A stretch of DNA of 18,784 bases from an uncultured Selenomonas sp. (GCA_938045435.1 CALIBA010000134.1:1-18784), one strand, 5' to 3'. Numbered from the stretch's first letter, positions 7,257 through 16,352 are shown. Notes: generated by a model not told the origin, from the letters alone. Translations and numbers: made by a program.

Positions 7257-7985
7257 TTAGGACTCTCCGACATAATTGCTGTAAACATTCTGAACATCAT
7301 CATTATCCTCGAGTGCATCAATAAGTGTCTGCATTTTTTCCGCATCTTTATCTGTAAGAGCAACAGTTGTATCGGGAACCATGGTGACCTCTGCAGATAC
7401 AGTTTCAATCCCCTTTTCACCGAGAACTGTTTCAATTGCATCAAAAGCATCCGGTGCTGCTGTAATTTCAAAAACATCATCCTCTGTACGCATATCCTCT
7501 GCGCCAGCCTCAAGGACAAGTTCAAGAAGCATATCCTCATCATCAAAAGATTCACGTTCCACGATAAATATCGCTTTCTTCTTAAACATCCAAGAAACAC
7601 AGCCACCCTGCCCCAAATTGCCGCCATACTTTGAAAACAGATGACGAACATCCGCTGCCGTACGATTGCGGTTGTCCGTTAGTATATCAAGCATAACCGC
7701 TGTCCCGCCGGGTCCATATCCCTCGTAGACGACTTCCTCATAATTGCTTCCCTCACTCGCACCAAGGCCTTTTTGAATGGCACGGTTGATGTTGTCCTTC
7801 GGGATATTATTGGCCTTCGCCTTAGACAGCGCAAGCTTTAGGCGCATGTTCCCGGTCGGGTCCCCGCCGCCCATGCGAACGGCAATGGTAATCTCCCGAC
7901 TGATCTTCGTAGTGATTTTCCCTCGAATTGCATCATTCGCGCCTTTTTTGCGCTTGATGTTTGCCCATTTTGAATGTCCTGACAT
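7257..7985 (-). CDS. yebC: YebC/PmpR family protein (TACO1-like)
   Basis: A 242-residue protein, typical for YebC. The N-terminal block (MSGHSKWANIKRKKGAND), the basic helix around 47-62 (MRLKLALSKAKANNIPKDNI), the VVYEGYGPGGTAV block near 85-97 and the NRNRTAADVRHLFSKYGGNLG block near 106-125 are all family hallmarks. The C-terminal part is strongly acidic. Members have been described as DNA-binding transcription regulators and, in other work, as translation factors that relieve ribosome pausing like mitochondrial TACO1; the sequence alone cannot decide. The ATG at 7985 has AAGGAGA (7993-7999) at 7 bases. It sits between tyrS (35 bases) and ruvC (63 bases), and the yebC-ruvCAB neighbourhood is common in bacteria. 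Confidence 0.95.
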   Translation of the reverse strand: MSGHSKWANIKRKKGANDAIRGKITTKISREITIAVRMGGGDPTGNMRLKLALSKAKANNIPKDNINRAIQKGLGASEGSNYEEVVYEGYGPGGTAVMLDILTDNRNRTAADVRHLFSKYGGNLGQGGCVSWMFKKKAIFIVERESFDDEDMLLELVLEAGAEDMRTEDDVFEITAAPDAFDAIETVLGEKGIETVSAEVTMVPDTTVALTDKDAEKMQTLIDALEDNDDVQNVYSNYVGES

Positions 7986-8020
7986 TGTAGGATCTCCTTC
8001 TATATGCGATGATATGCACT

Positions 8021-9226
8021 TTAATCAACCAATTTATAGTGCTTCTTTTTCCCTTTTTTAATGAGGGCCTCTCCTGCAAGAAAATCTGCCGCATGCAGAA
8101 TATAATGCTCATCGGTCACGCGCGTCTCATTCAGCGTAAGCCCCCCCTGCTGAATCATTCGGCGTGCCTCACTCTTAGAAGGGAACACCTGCCCGCGCAC
8201 AAGTACATCGATGAGTTTTTCACCATGTGCAGCAGAGATCTTAGGCATCTGGGCTGCTGCACCACCGCCAAAGAGGGCCTTCGCCGTTGCTCTTGCACTG
8301 GCGGCTTCTTCCTCCCCATGGACAACCTTTGTTACCTCATAGGCCAGAATTTCTTTTGCGTGATTGATCTCCTGCCCCTCTGCGTCAGCGAGGCGGCACA
8401 CCTCATCCATAGGAAGATAGGTAAGCAATGAGAGACAGATCTTTACATCGGCGTCATCGATATTACGCCAATACTGATAAAAATCATAAGGCGATGTCTT
8501 TTTAGGATCAAGCCAAAGTGCTCCCCCCGCAGTTTTTCCCATCTTTGTCCCATCGTTCTTGGTGAGTAATTTATTTGTAAGACCAAATACCGTCTGATTG
8601 CTCTTACGCCGACAAAGCTCCACACCTGCGATGATATTCGACCACTGATCATCTCCGCCCATCTGCAATTTGCATCCATAGCGGCGATTGAGCGCAAAGA
8701 AGTCATAGGCCTGCATTATCATATAGTTAAATTCAAGAAATGTCAGGCCTTTTTCCCACCGCTGTTTATAACTCTCTGCGGCAAGCATGCGGTTTACGGT
8801 AAAGTGTGCACCAACTTCGCGCAAAAGCTCAATGTAATTCAGCTGCCGCAGCCAGTCGCCATTGTTCACCATAATCGCCTGTTCATTAGAAAAGTCGATA
8901 AAGCGTGCAATCTGTTTTTTGAAACATTCACAGTTATATTCAATTGTCTCGTCTGTCATTACCTTGCGCATATCCGTGCGCCCTGAGGGATCGCCAACGG
9001 TTCCCGTCCCGCCTCCTACAAGACAGATGGGGCGATGGCCTGCGCGCTGCATATGCGACATTGCCATAAGTGCAATGAGATGCCCCGCATGCAGGCTGTC
9101 TGCTGTTGGATCAAATCCGGTATAAAATGTAACACGCTCATTCCCAAGCAGTTCACGCAGTGCATTTTCGTCTGTACACTGTGCAAGAAACCCACGCTCA
9201 ATCAATATATCAATTGCATTCAGCAC
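8021..9226 (-). CDS. tyrS: Tyrosyl-tRNA synthetase
   Basis: A 401-residue class I aminoacyl-tRNA synthetase that charges tRNA-Tyr. Visible are the HIGH-type motif HAGH at 46-49, GGDDQW at 190-195 in the tyrosine-binding part, the KMSKS-type motif KMGKT at 228-232 and a C-terminal S4 RNA-binding domain (about 337-401). The start used is GTG at 9226, giving MLNAIDILIERGF, which matches the usual N-terminus of the family. AAGGAG at 9233-9238 lies 6 bases before it. An in-frame ATG at 9244 would add six residues, but it contains that binding site and has none of its own. It follows the penicillin-binding protein gene by 21 bases. No T-box leader is visible, which fits an internal operon position. 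Confidence 0.97.
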   Translation of the reverse strand: MLNAIDILIERGFLAQCTDENALRELLGNERVTFYTGFDPTADSLHAGHLIALMAMSHMQRAGHRPICLVGGGTGTVGDPSGRTDMRKVMTDETIEYNCECFKKQIARFIDFSNEQAIMVNNGDWLRQLNYIELLREVGAHFTVNRMLAAESYKQRWEKGLTFLEFNYMIMQAYDFFALNRRYGCKLQMGGDDQWSNIIAGVELCRRKSNQTVFGLTNKLLTKNDGTKMGKTAGGALWLDPKKTSPYDFYQYWRNIDDADVKICLSLLTYLPMDEVCRLADAEGQEINHAKEILAYEVTKVVHGEEEAASARATAKALFGGGAAAQMPKISAAHGEKLIDVLVRGQVFPSKSEARRMIQQGGLTLNETRVTDEHYILHAADFLAGEALIKKGKKKHYKLVD

Positions 9227-9232
9227 AGAAAA

Positions 9233-9238
9233 CTCCTT
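9233..9238 (-). promoter_or_regulatory. Ribosome binding site that places the tyrS start at a GTG
   Basis: AAGGAG on minus, 6 bases before the GTG at 9226. It lies inside the codons that would follow the alternative ATG at 9244, so that ATG is probably not used. Confidence 0.7.
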
Positions 9239-9247
9239 ATCCATTCA

Positions 9248-11380
9248 TCAATTTCGGCCTTTTTCCACACCGATGCCAGGCTCTGGAGGGCGTCCAGAGG
9301 GTTTGGGCGATTCTGCCTCTGTGGAAGAATCGGATGGTTCTGCTGGCTCTTCTCGCTTTCTCTCCACAACAGGAGGCTTGTCCGTTTTGCCAGAGGTAGA
9401 GGGTTTTTCCTCTGTATGACCTCCTCCCATCGGCTCTATTTCTTGCTCCGTATCTGCGCTGGGCACACTCGCTTTTCCCGGCGTTGTACGCGCAGGAGCT
9501 GCCTCAAAGCTGCGTACCGGAAGACCTTCATTCACTTTCAGCATAAACAACTGCCAGATCGCAGCGGGTGTCGTGCCCCCAGCCATCCCATGCAAATCGC
9601 TTCCCGTATCATTGCCAATCCATACACATGCTACAAGATCAGGTGTATATCCGACAAACCACGCATCGTGGTAATCACTCGTCGTGCCTGTCTTTCCTGC
9701 AGCGGGTCTTCCAATAACCGCGCGCGTCCCCGTGCCGCGGCGAATGACATCTTCAAGCATATTGTTCATCGTTGCAGCATTTGCGGCAGAGATGACCCGC
9801 TTTTCCCGCTTCTCCGCTTCTTCAAGCACTTTTCCATTGCGTGAAACAACTCGAACAATCGCTACAGGGTCAACATGTACACCCCCATTCGGGAATGTTC
9901 CATACGCACTGGTCAGTTCCAAGGGGGTCACCCCGCGCGTCATTCCACCAAGTGCGACCGCAAGATTGCGATCATTGGTCGGGCCATCCAAAACAAATGT
10001 GGATATGCCCATTTCCTGCGCATAATAGAGCACTTTTTCCATGCCTACATCCTGCGCAATGCGCACGGTGGGGACATTCAAGGACAGGCGTACAACATCA
10101 CGAAGCCGCACTTTACCGGAAAAATTACGATTATAATTCTGCGGTTCCCATGAGCCAATCTTGAGTGGTTTATCATCAATCACTGAATCCGGGGTATAGT
10201 TATTCTCCAATGCCGTAACAAAGACAAATGGCTTAAAAGCCGATCCAGGCTGACGCTCTGCCTGTGTGGCGCGATTGAATTGATCGGTTCCCCGTCCACC
10301 AACCATGGCCTTGATATAGCCATTGTGTGGGTCAATGGCAACGAGCGCGCCCTGTGGCTGAACAAGACCATTCGCATCCGTAAAGTACGTGGGCAGATGC
10401 TGCATGGCGGCTTCTGCTGTCGCCTGCATCTTCATATCAATCGTCGTATAGATCTTCAGACCATCTTTATAGATGGCATCATCTCCATACTTTTCTGCAA
10501 GAAGTTGCAAAACATAATCCACAAAATAGCCGGCGCCCTTTATCCCATCATTGGATTGCTTGATGACGGTTACTTCCTCTTTTTTGGCAGCCTGCGCCTC
10601 ACTGTCACTGATATATCCATACTTGACCATTTGATCAAGAACAACTGCTTTGCGCTGTGTCGCTGCTTCCATATTATTAAATGGTGAATAGTAGTTGGGA
10701 CTCTTGGGGATGCCGGCAAGCATTGCACATTCATTGAGCGTGAGATCCTTAACATTTTTTCCAAAATAGGTACGTGCCGCAGCTTGAACTCCATAAGCCC
10801 CCTGTCCAAAATAAATCTGGTTCAGATAGAGTTCAAGGATCTCCTGCTTGGTATACTGCCGTTCCAGCTGCAGCGCCAAAAACGCTTCCTGTACTTTGCG
10901 CTGTAAGGTTCTCTCCTGTGTGAGATAGGCGTTCTTAGCGAGCTGCTGCGTTATTGTTGAACCGCCCTGCGTAAGTGTACGTCCGCGAATATTTGCCCAA
11001 ACTGCACGTATGATTCCGCGCGGATCGACACCAATATGCTCGTAAAATCGATTATCCTCCACTGCGATAAAGGCATTCTGAAGATCCTGCGGAATCTCAG
11101 TAATCCCAACCGGTCTCCGATTCTCCGCAGCATGAATATTTGCAATCTCATTGCCGTTAATATCATAAATTTGTGAGGAGGCCGGCGGCACAATATCCTC
11201 TGCCAAATCCGGCTTGGTGTTGAGGCTCGCCGTAAGGAAGCCGCATCCCACACCAATCACCATGACAAAGAGGATCAGACCGACAATCACAAACATTTTG
11301 CCAAGTACAGACCCGCGTGATTTTTGTGCTTTTTTTCCATTTTTCTTTGAAGCCGCTTGTTGGTTTGGATGTTTCTCCAT
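9248..11380 (-). CDS. Class A penicillin-binding protein (PBP1A-type glycosyltransferase/transpeptidase)
   Basis: A 710-residue bifunctional peptidoglycan synthase. A Lys-rich cytoplasmic N-terminus (1-28) leads to a membrane segment at about 29-51. The GT51 glycosyltransferase domain follows, with EDNRFYEH at 108-115 (catalytic Glu108), GGSTITQQLAKN at 139-150 and an LYLNQIYFGQGAYG block at 184-197. The transpeptidase has SAFK at 380-383 (nucleophile Ser380), SLN at 433-435 and KTGT at 563-566. The last 80 residues are low complexity, rich in Pro, Glu, Ser and Lys, with no recognised domain, and should lie outside the membrane. The ATG at 11380 has AAGGAG (11387-11392) at 6 bases; an in-frame ATG at 11398 would contain that site. 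A candidate promoter lies just upstream. It polymerises lipid II and cross-links the strands. Confidence 0.96.
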   Translation of the reverse strand: MEKHPNQQAASKKNGKKAQKSRGSVLGKMFVIVGLILFVMVIGVGCGFLTASLNTKPDLAEDIVPPASSQIYDINGNEIANIHAAENRRPVGITEIPQDLQNAFIAVEDNRFYEHIGVDPRGIIRAVWANIRGRTLTQGGSTITQQLAKNAYLTQERTLQRKVQEAFLALQLERQYTKQEILELYLNQIYFGQGAYGVQAAARTYFGKNVKDLTLNECAMLAGIPKSPNYYSPFNNMEAATQRKAVVLDQMVKYGYISDSEAQAAKKEEVTVIKQSNDGIKGAGYFVDYVLQLLAEKYGDDAIYKDGLKIYTTIDMKMQATAEAAMQHLPTYFTDANGLVQPQGALVAIDPHNGYIKAMVGGRGTDQFNRATQAERQPGSAFKPFVFVTALENNYTPDSVIDDKPLKIGSWEPQNYNRNFSGKVRLRDVVRLSLNVPTVRIAQDVGMEKVLYYAQEMGISTFVLDGPTNDRNLAVALGGMTRGVTPLELTSAYGTFPNGGVHVDPVAIVRVVSRNGKVLEEAEKREKRVISAANAATMNNMLEDVIRRGTGTRAVIGRPAAGKTGTTSDYHDAWFVGYTPDLVACVWIGNDTGSDLHGMAGGTTPAAIWQLFMLKVNEGLPVRSFEAAPARTTPGKASVPSADTEQEIEPMGGGHTEEKPSTSGKTDKPPVVERKREEPAEPSDSSTEAESPKPSGRPPEPGIGVEKGRN

Positions 11381-11386
11381 TGTGTT

Positions 11387-11392
11387 CTCCTT
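11387..11392 (-). promoter_or_regulatory. Ribosome binding site that places the penicillin-binding protein start at 11380
   Basis: AAGGAG on minus, 6 bases before the ATG at 11380. The upstream in-frame ATG at 11398 would translate through it. Confidence 0.7.
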
Positions 11393-11408
11393 ATGCATTG
11401 ACCTCTTT

Positions 11409-11437
11409 ATTCTAACACAAATTTCATGATTTGTAAG
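11409..11437 (-). promoter_or_regulatory. Candidate sigma-A-type promoter for the penicillin-binding protein gene
   Basis: On the minus strand a CTTACA box (11432-11437, 4 of 6 to TTGACA) and TAGAAT (11409-11414, 5 of 6 to TATAAT) are separated by exactly 17 bases. The predicted start near 11402 would give a leader of about 22 bases holding the AAGGAG site. It lies in the 100-base gap after mutS2, the largest in the run, so it may start a second transcript (penicillin-binding protein, tyrS and further genes). No terminator is visible after mutS2, so read-through is also expected. Confidence 0.5.
11417..11434. repeat. Inverted repeat inside the candidate promoter
   Basis: The arms ACAAAT (11417-11422) and ATTTGT (11429-11434) are perfect reverse complements around 6 bases, centred in the spacer of the candidate promoter. 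This is where a repressor or activator could bind. The arms are short and A/T-rich, so chance is a real alternative. Confidence 0.35.
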
Positions 11438-11480
11438 GATATTTCATCAATTTAAGGCGACCAATCTTAAATCAAAGCGA

Positions 11481-13838
11481 TCATTTGAGTTCCACAACAG
11501 TCGCACCGCTTCCTCCTTCGGCAGGATCTGCAAAAGTATAGTGTCGAACAGATGCATGATGTTTCAGATATGCCTGTATACCCTGCCGAAGTGCCCCTGT
11601 TCCCTTTCCGTGAATCACCATAACTTTGGACAGCCCCGAAAATACCGCATCATCAATGAATTTACCAATCTGTACTTCCGCTTCATCAACCGTCATGCCG
11701 CGAATATCAATTTCCGGATGAATCTGCGCTGTTTTTTGTGCGATTGACGCAGCGATATTGACTTTGCCGGCTCTCTTTTTATTCTTCTTCCGTGCAATAA
11801 ATGTACAGGCATTCATCTTGACGATGGTGCGCAGCCCGCCGACCTGCACTGTGAGTTCCTTCCCGTGAACATCATAGACCGTGCCTTCCTGTGCAAGGCT
11901 CGTGACATAGACAATATCACCGCTTCGAATCTCCCCTGCACGAATAGGTGTTCCCTCTTTTGTATGCGATGCAGGAGGTCCCTGCACATAGGACTCTGCG
12001 AGACGCTCCCGTGCAGTCTGCATCGCCTTACGCCGCTCTTTGATGCCATGATCGTCAAACTGCTCCTTGAGTGCTTTAATGGTCTCCTCTGCATTTCGCC
12101 GCGCCTCACGAATAATGGTATTCGCCTCCTCGCGTGCCTTATGCAGGAGATTTTTATGGAGCTGTGAAAATTTTTCATGTTGTGTATGAAAACGGATTTC
12201 CTGCTCTTTGATCTGCTGCTCCTTAACACGAAGCTCCTGCATCTTTTCCTCATACTGTCGCTTCTCTTGCTCCAGCTCATTGACAATGTGCTCGAAACGG
12301 ACATGTTCTGCATGAACATAGCTCTCTGCACGGCTCACAATCTCTGAAGGAAGCCCTAGCTGACGGCTGATTGCAAAGGCGTTGCTGGCCCCCGGAACGC
12401 CAATCATCAGCCGATAGGTAGGACGCAGCGTGCAAAGATCAAATTCCACACTAGCATTTTCAATCCCTGCCTGTGTATAGGCATAGGTTTTCAATGCAGA
12501 GTAATGTGTGGTAGCCACGACATGAATCCCCTGCAAAAGCAAATGTTCTATGATACCGCGTGCCAGAGCAGCGCCCTCATCAGGATCTGTCCCCGCCCCC
12601 ACCTCATCGAGCAATACCAGATCATCTCTTCCCACCTTTTGAAGAATGCGCACAATATTTCTGGTATGCGCCGAGAATGTCGAAAGGCTCTGCTCAATGC
12701 TCTGTTCATCGCCAATATCCGCATAAATATTCTGGTAAACAGGAAGCTCAGAACCGGATGCCGTCGGAAGAAAGCACCCGCTCTGCGCAAGAAGTGCAAG
12801 CACTCCAAGGGTCTTCATACTGACGGTCTTGCCGCCCGTGTTCGGGCCTGTGATGAGCAAAATGGAAAAATCATCCCCCAGACGAATATCAATAGGAACA
12901 ACGTTTTCCAGTGAGAGCAATGGATGCCGTGCTCTTTTTAAGTGAACCCTCCCCTCACGATTCAGCAAAGGCGGGTAGGCATTCATCTGCTGTCCAAGTA
13001 CTGCACGCGCAAAGATGAGATCGAGTTCTGCAAGAATGGTACTGTTTTCTGATAAGATGTCTCTGTTCTTTGCAATCTCTATTGTAAGACGGCGCAAGAT
13101 CCGCTGAATTTCCTGCGTGCGTGCAAGCTCCGTTTGTTTTACAATGTTGTTTAGTTCTACGGTCGCCAAGGGTTCTACAAACAGTGTTGCCCCACTTGCC
13201 GAACGGTCGTGAATGACCCCCGGAAAGTCACTGCGATACTCCTGCTTTACAGGTATGACATACCGCTCATTGCGAACGGTTACAATCGCATCCTGAAAGA
13301 ATTTTTGATACGCAGGATCATGCAAAACAGAGGAAAGGCGATCTTTTACCCGGTTCTGCGCCGTATGGAGTTCTCGTGTAATGCGCTTTAGTTCCGCGCT
13401 GGCATCATCCCGAAAATTTCCATGTTCGTCAATGGTATTCTGTAGGTTCCGCTCAAGCATGCCAAGTATTTCAATACGAACCGCACGCTCTTTGAGCAGC
13501 GCTGCATTCAGCTGCAAATCGCGAAAAAAGTATTTTACGTTCCGCATAGCAGAAAGTGTACTCATCACCTCACGCAGATCCTCTAGTTCAAGAACAGATC
13601 CACGTGCCGCTTTCTGCAGCGCATGTCGCAGGTCATAGATGCCTCCCCATGGAGGCGCCTGTATCTGCATGACATGAGCCGCCTCTTTTGTTTCGTTTTG
13701 GAGGAGGACAACGGTATCAAAATCGCCTGACGGGATCAACGCATGGCACAACTCTCTGCCTCGAACAGATGTCGCACATGATGCCAGCCAATCTGTAATT
13801 TTTTCGTATGCTAGAACCTTAAATGACTCTGTGTCCAT
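11481..13838 (-). CDS. mutS2: MutS2 family ATPase with Smr nuclease domain
   Basis: A 785-residue protein, full length for MutS2. After the core/lever helices the MutS-type ATPase shows Walker A GPNTGGKT at 331-338, the ST signature QSLSTFSAH at 383-391 and Walker B LVLLDEVG at 407-414. A long Glu/Lys/Gln-rich coiled coil follows (about 505-615), then a KOW-like beta segment (about 629-680) and a C-terminal Smr domain with DIRGMTVDEA at 711-720 and VIHGKGTGALR at 741-751. The mismatch-binding domain of MutS is absent, as expected. MutS2 proteins have been linked to suppression of homologous recombination and, in Bacillus, to binding collided ribosomes; either could apply. GAGGT (13844-13848) lies 5 bases before the ATG. 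It follows the U32 gene by 13 bases. Confidence 0.96.
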   Translation of the reverse strand: MDTESFKVLAYEKITDWLASCATSVRGRELCHALIPSGDFDTVVLLQNETKEAAHVMQIQAPPWGGIYDLRHALQKAARGSVLELEDLREVMSTLSAMRNVKYFFRDLQLNAALLKERAVRIEILGMLERNLQNTIDEHGNFRDDASAELKRITRELHTAQNRVKDRLSSVLHDPAYQKFFQDAIVTVRNERYVIPVKQEYRSDFPGVIHDRSASGATLFVEPLATVELNNIVKQTELARTQEIQRILRRLTIEIAKNRDILSENSTILAELDLIFARAVLGQQMNAYPPLLNREGRVHLKRARHPLLSLENVVPIDIRLGDDFSILLITGPNTGGKTVSMKTLGVLALLAQSGCFLPTASGSELPVYQNIYADIGDEQSIEQSLSTFSAHTRNIVRILQKVGRDDLVLLDEVGAGTDPDEGAALARGIIEHLLLQGIHVVATTHYSALKTYAYTQAGIENASVEFDLCTLRPTYRLMIGVPGASNAFAISRQLGLPSEIVSRAESYVHAEHVRFEHIVNELEQEKRQYEEKMQELRVKEQQIKEQEIRFHTQHEKFSQLHKNLLHKAREEANTIIREARRNAEETIKALKEQFDDHGIKERRKAMQTARERLAESYVQGPPASHTKEGTPIRAGEIRSGDIVYVTSLAQEGTVYDVHGKELTVQVGGLRTIVKMNACTFIARKKNKKRAGKVNIAASIAQKTAQIHPEIDIRGMTVDEAEVQIGKFIDDAVFSGLSKVMVIHGKGTGALRQGIQAYLKHHASVRHYTFADPAEGGSGATVVELK

Positions 13839-13851
13839 GATTTACCTCAAG

Positions 13852-16344
13852 TCATAACACACCGCGAAAATAATGCCCACGGGTCACATTGTTCCCCTCT
13901 GCAAGCCGAAGTCCCTCTTGTGCTTGTTCAGACAATGGAAATGGCAAGCTCATAGCACGACGATAAGCCATTGTAACAGCACCAAGCTCTCCAGGCAAAA
14001 TACCGCGCCCCTCAATGCGAAGAGTGGAAATCCCCATATGAAGCAATTTGGGTACATAGGGGAGCAATGATAAAATTTTACTGTTAAGAATATGCATGCG
14101 GCAAAATTGATCTGTCTTGATAGGAAAGTCAATCCCTTTGCGGTCCCGCAAAAAATAAGATCTGCCGTGACACGGACGGGTACATGTGCCGGTGTCGAGT
14201 GAACCAAGAAAACTGCCCAAAGCACAATACTCTGAAACCATCAGCGGCAACCGTCCATATGCAATAATCGTCAGCGGCACAGGGCTCTTTGACACCATGC
14301 TGCTCATCTGCCGTTCATTGAGCTCTGGGGAAAGCGTCGCCTCCGAAAACCCGTATGTATGCAAAAAATCGAGCGTTCTCGTATTATATGAAATCATCGA
14401 ATAATCTGCATGAAGTGGAACCGAGAGGCGCCGTGCCTCCTCTGCTATGCCGATATGATGGAGATGGAGTGCCGCCGGAGGCATTCCGGAAAGGTTATCC
14501 AAAAGACGAATGACAGCTGGATACTCCTGTGCACGTACAATCCGCGGTGTATTGAAATCAATACGTATCTGGTGTTCCTTTGCATAACACCAAGCAGCAT
14601 GATAATCCTCCAGAGCAAGATGTCTGCCTGTATAATTCTCTCCACCGTACAGAATCCCATCTGCCCCGCTTTCGACAGCGGCCTGCATTGATTCCATCGA
14701 ATCCACAGAAACCATCAAGGCAGCTCTTTTAGGTTCTTTCATATCTTTCAAAACAATTTTATGCTGTACTGGTCTGTATGAAGTCCCATGCTGACGATGC
14801 TCCTGTATAAGATGAATACGCTTTTCCTCAATTGCCTCTATCGCCGCTCTGCGCAGTTTATTCAGTTCACTGACCGGAACCATCACATCGCCCTCAATCC
14901 GGCAAACGAGATGTTCCAGAAAAAAGGCTGTTGTCCCAAGCCGATTGAGCTGTTTTTCTGCAAGTTCCTCTGTCATTGGATGATTCTTTGCCGGTGTTCC
15001 GATGTAATCGGTGACAACACGAACCTCACTGCCTATATCATCTGAAAGATAAAGGGAAAGGGGCTTGTCCACTGCGACATACAGTTCTGCCTGCAGAGGA
15101 ATCCGCTGCCGCAGCGCCTCGTCATAGGAACGCTGTGCCCACTTCATCAATGCTACATCATAGACTTTAAATACACGATCGTGAACATGTACACTCCGCG
15201 GCACGTCAAACAAAACCGTATCACCAGACCGTGCCGATGAAATCTGCTGCCCATTTTCATTGTATAGCGTTCCAATCTCTGCGCTTACACGCCCTCCTAC
15301 TTTCACCCAGAAGTCCACCTGATCACCAACCGCGAGGGCTCTTGTCAGCTTGACTGCAGCTCGTCCTGTATCTCGTGCATAGGAAAGAACACGGCCAATC
15401 GAAAGTCCGCGGTTATTCGGCCGCCGGTCACTCATCATATACTTTCCTTGCCGTTTTTCCAAATAGGCTGTCGTAAAATCGCGGTTGAACACCTGAGCGA
15501 GTACATCTCTGTCTTGCTGGTCAACCGCTGCTTGGGTCAATCCAAGATGATGATCAATTGCTTTCCGATAAGTATGTACAACCGATGCAACGTATTCGGG
15601 ACGCTTCATACGTCCCTCGATTTTCAACGATTGAACCCCCGCATCGATCAACTGCGGAATGAGATCAATGGTATTTAAATCACGCGGCGAAAGAAGAAAA
15701 TTGCCCGCCGACGCTCCCAGAACATCTTGCCCCTGTGCATCTATGAGAGTGTAGGGCAATCTGCACGGCTGTGCGCAGCGCCCACGATTTCCACTGCGCC
15801 CGCCGATCATGCTGCTCATCAGACATTGCCCAGAATAACACACACAGAGAGCACCATGCACGAAACACTCAATTTCCACATGACTTTTTGCGCAGATCTC
15901 ACGAATTTCATCGAGTGTCAGCTCACGAGCAAGAACCACGCGGGAAAATCCCAATGCCTCCAGAGCCAAAACCCCCGAGAGGTGATGCACGGTCATCTGC
16001 GTACTCGCATGCAGGGGGAGATGCGGTGCAACCTCCCGAACCAGCGCAGCAGCACCTAAATCCTGTACAAGAACGGCATCGGCGCCGACCTCATCCAAAA
16101 ATTGCAGATACGATCTTAACTGCGGGAGTTCCTCCTGATCGACAATGGTATTTACAGCAACATGCACATGTACCCCGCGTACATGTGCATAGCGAATGAC
16201 CTCCGCGAGTTCCTCGTTGTTAAAATTTGCCGTATAAGCACGGGCACCAAACATGGAGCCTGCAAGATAAACAGCGTTGGCCCCATTCCCAACTGCCGCA
16301 AAAAATGCTTCTTTACTGCCTGCCGGAGCCAGTAGTTCAACCAA
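13852..16344 (-). CDS. Large U32 peptidase-like protein with duplicated U32 domain
   Basis: An 830-residue protein of the long U32 type. The N-terminal U32 domain (1 to about 290) starts with VELLAPAGS and carries the family signature near 160-195 with Cys at 167, 174, 190 and 194. The middle part (about 310-530) is beta-rich and matches the layout of the DUF3656-type extension. From about 538 a second U32-like half begins (AALMVSVDSMESMQAAVESGADGILYG) with another Cys set at 707, 721, 725 and 748 and the typical ending RGHYFRGVL. Although called peptidases, studied relatives (RlhA, TrhP) act in hydroxylation of rRNA or tRNA and are probably iron-sulfur proteins, so an RNA-modification role is likely. 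The start is TTG at 16344, 8 bases after AAGGAG (16353-16358). A longer ATG start at 16371 lacks a binding site. Confidence 0.88.
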   Translation of the reverse strand: MVELLAPAGSKEAFFAAVGNGANAVYLAGSMFGARAYTANFNNEELAEVIRYAHVRGVHVHVAVNTIVDQEELPQLRSYLQFLDEVGADAVLVQDLGAAALVREVAPHLPLHASTQMTVHHLSGVLALEALGFSRVVLARELTLDEIREICAKSHVEIECFVHGALCVCYSGQCLMSSMIGGRSGNRGRCAQPCRLPYTLIDAQGQDVLGASAGNFLLSPRDLNTIDLIPQLIDAGVQSLKIEGRMKRPEYVASVVHTYRKAIDHHLGLTQAAVDQQDRDVLAQVFNRDFTTAYLEKRQGKYMMSDRRPNNRGLSIGRVLSYARDTGRAAVKLTRALAVGDQVDFWVKVGGRVSAEIGTLYNENGQQISSARSGDTVLFDVPRSVHVHDRVFKVYDVALMKWAQRSYDEALRQRIPLQAELYVAVDKPLSLYLSDDIGSEVRVVTDYIGTPAKNHPMTEELAEKQLNRLGTTAFFLEHLVCRIEGDVMVPVSELNKLRRAAIEAIEEKRIHLIQEHRQHGTSYRPVQHKIVLKDMKEPKRAALMVSVDSMESMQAAVESGADGILYGGENYTGRHLALEDYHAAWCYAKEHQIRIDFNTPRIVRAQEYPAVIRLLDNLSGMPPAALHLHHIGIAEEARRLSVPLHADYSMISYNTRTLDFLHTYGFSEATLSPELNERQMSSMVSKSPVPLTIIAYGRLPLMVSEYCALGSFLGSLDTGTCTRPCHGRSYFLRDRKGIDFPIKTDQFCRMHILNSKILSLLPYVPKLLHMGISTLRIEGRGILPGELGAVTMAYRRAMSLPFPLSEQAQEGLRLAEGNNVTRGHYFRGVL

Positions 16345-16352
16345 AAACGACA

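Noticed and set aside
7999..8029. Promoter-like TTGATT and TATAGA boxes before yebC
   Set aside because: Spacing is 18 and both boxes match only 4 of 6. The predicted transcript would start at the yebC binding site and lose it.
9035..9844. Plus-strand open frame (269 codons) opposite tyrS and the penicillin-binding protein gene
   Set aside because: Antisense shadow; Cys/Arg-rich composition and no motif or binding site.
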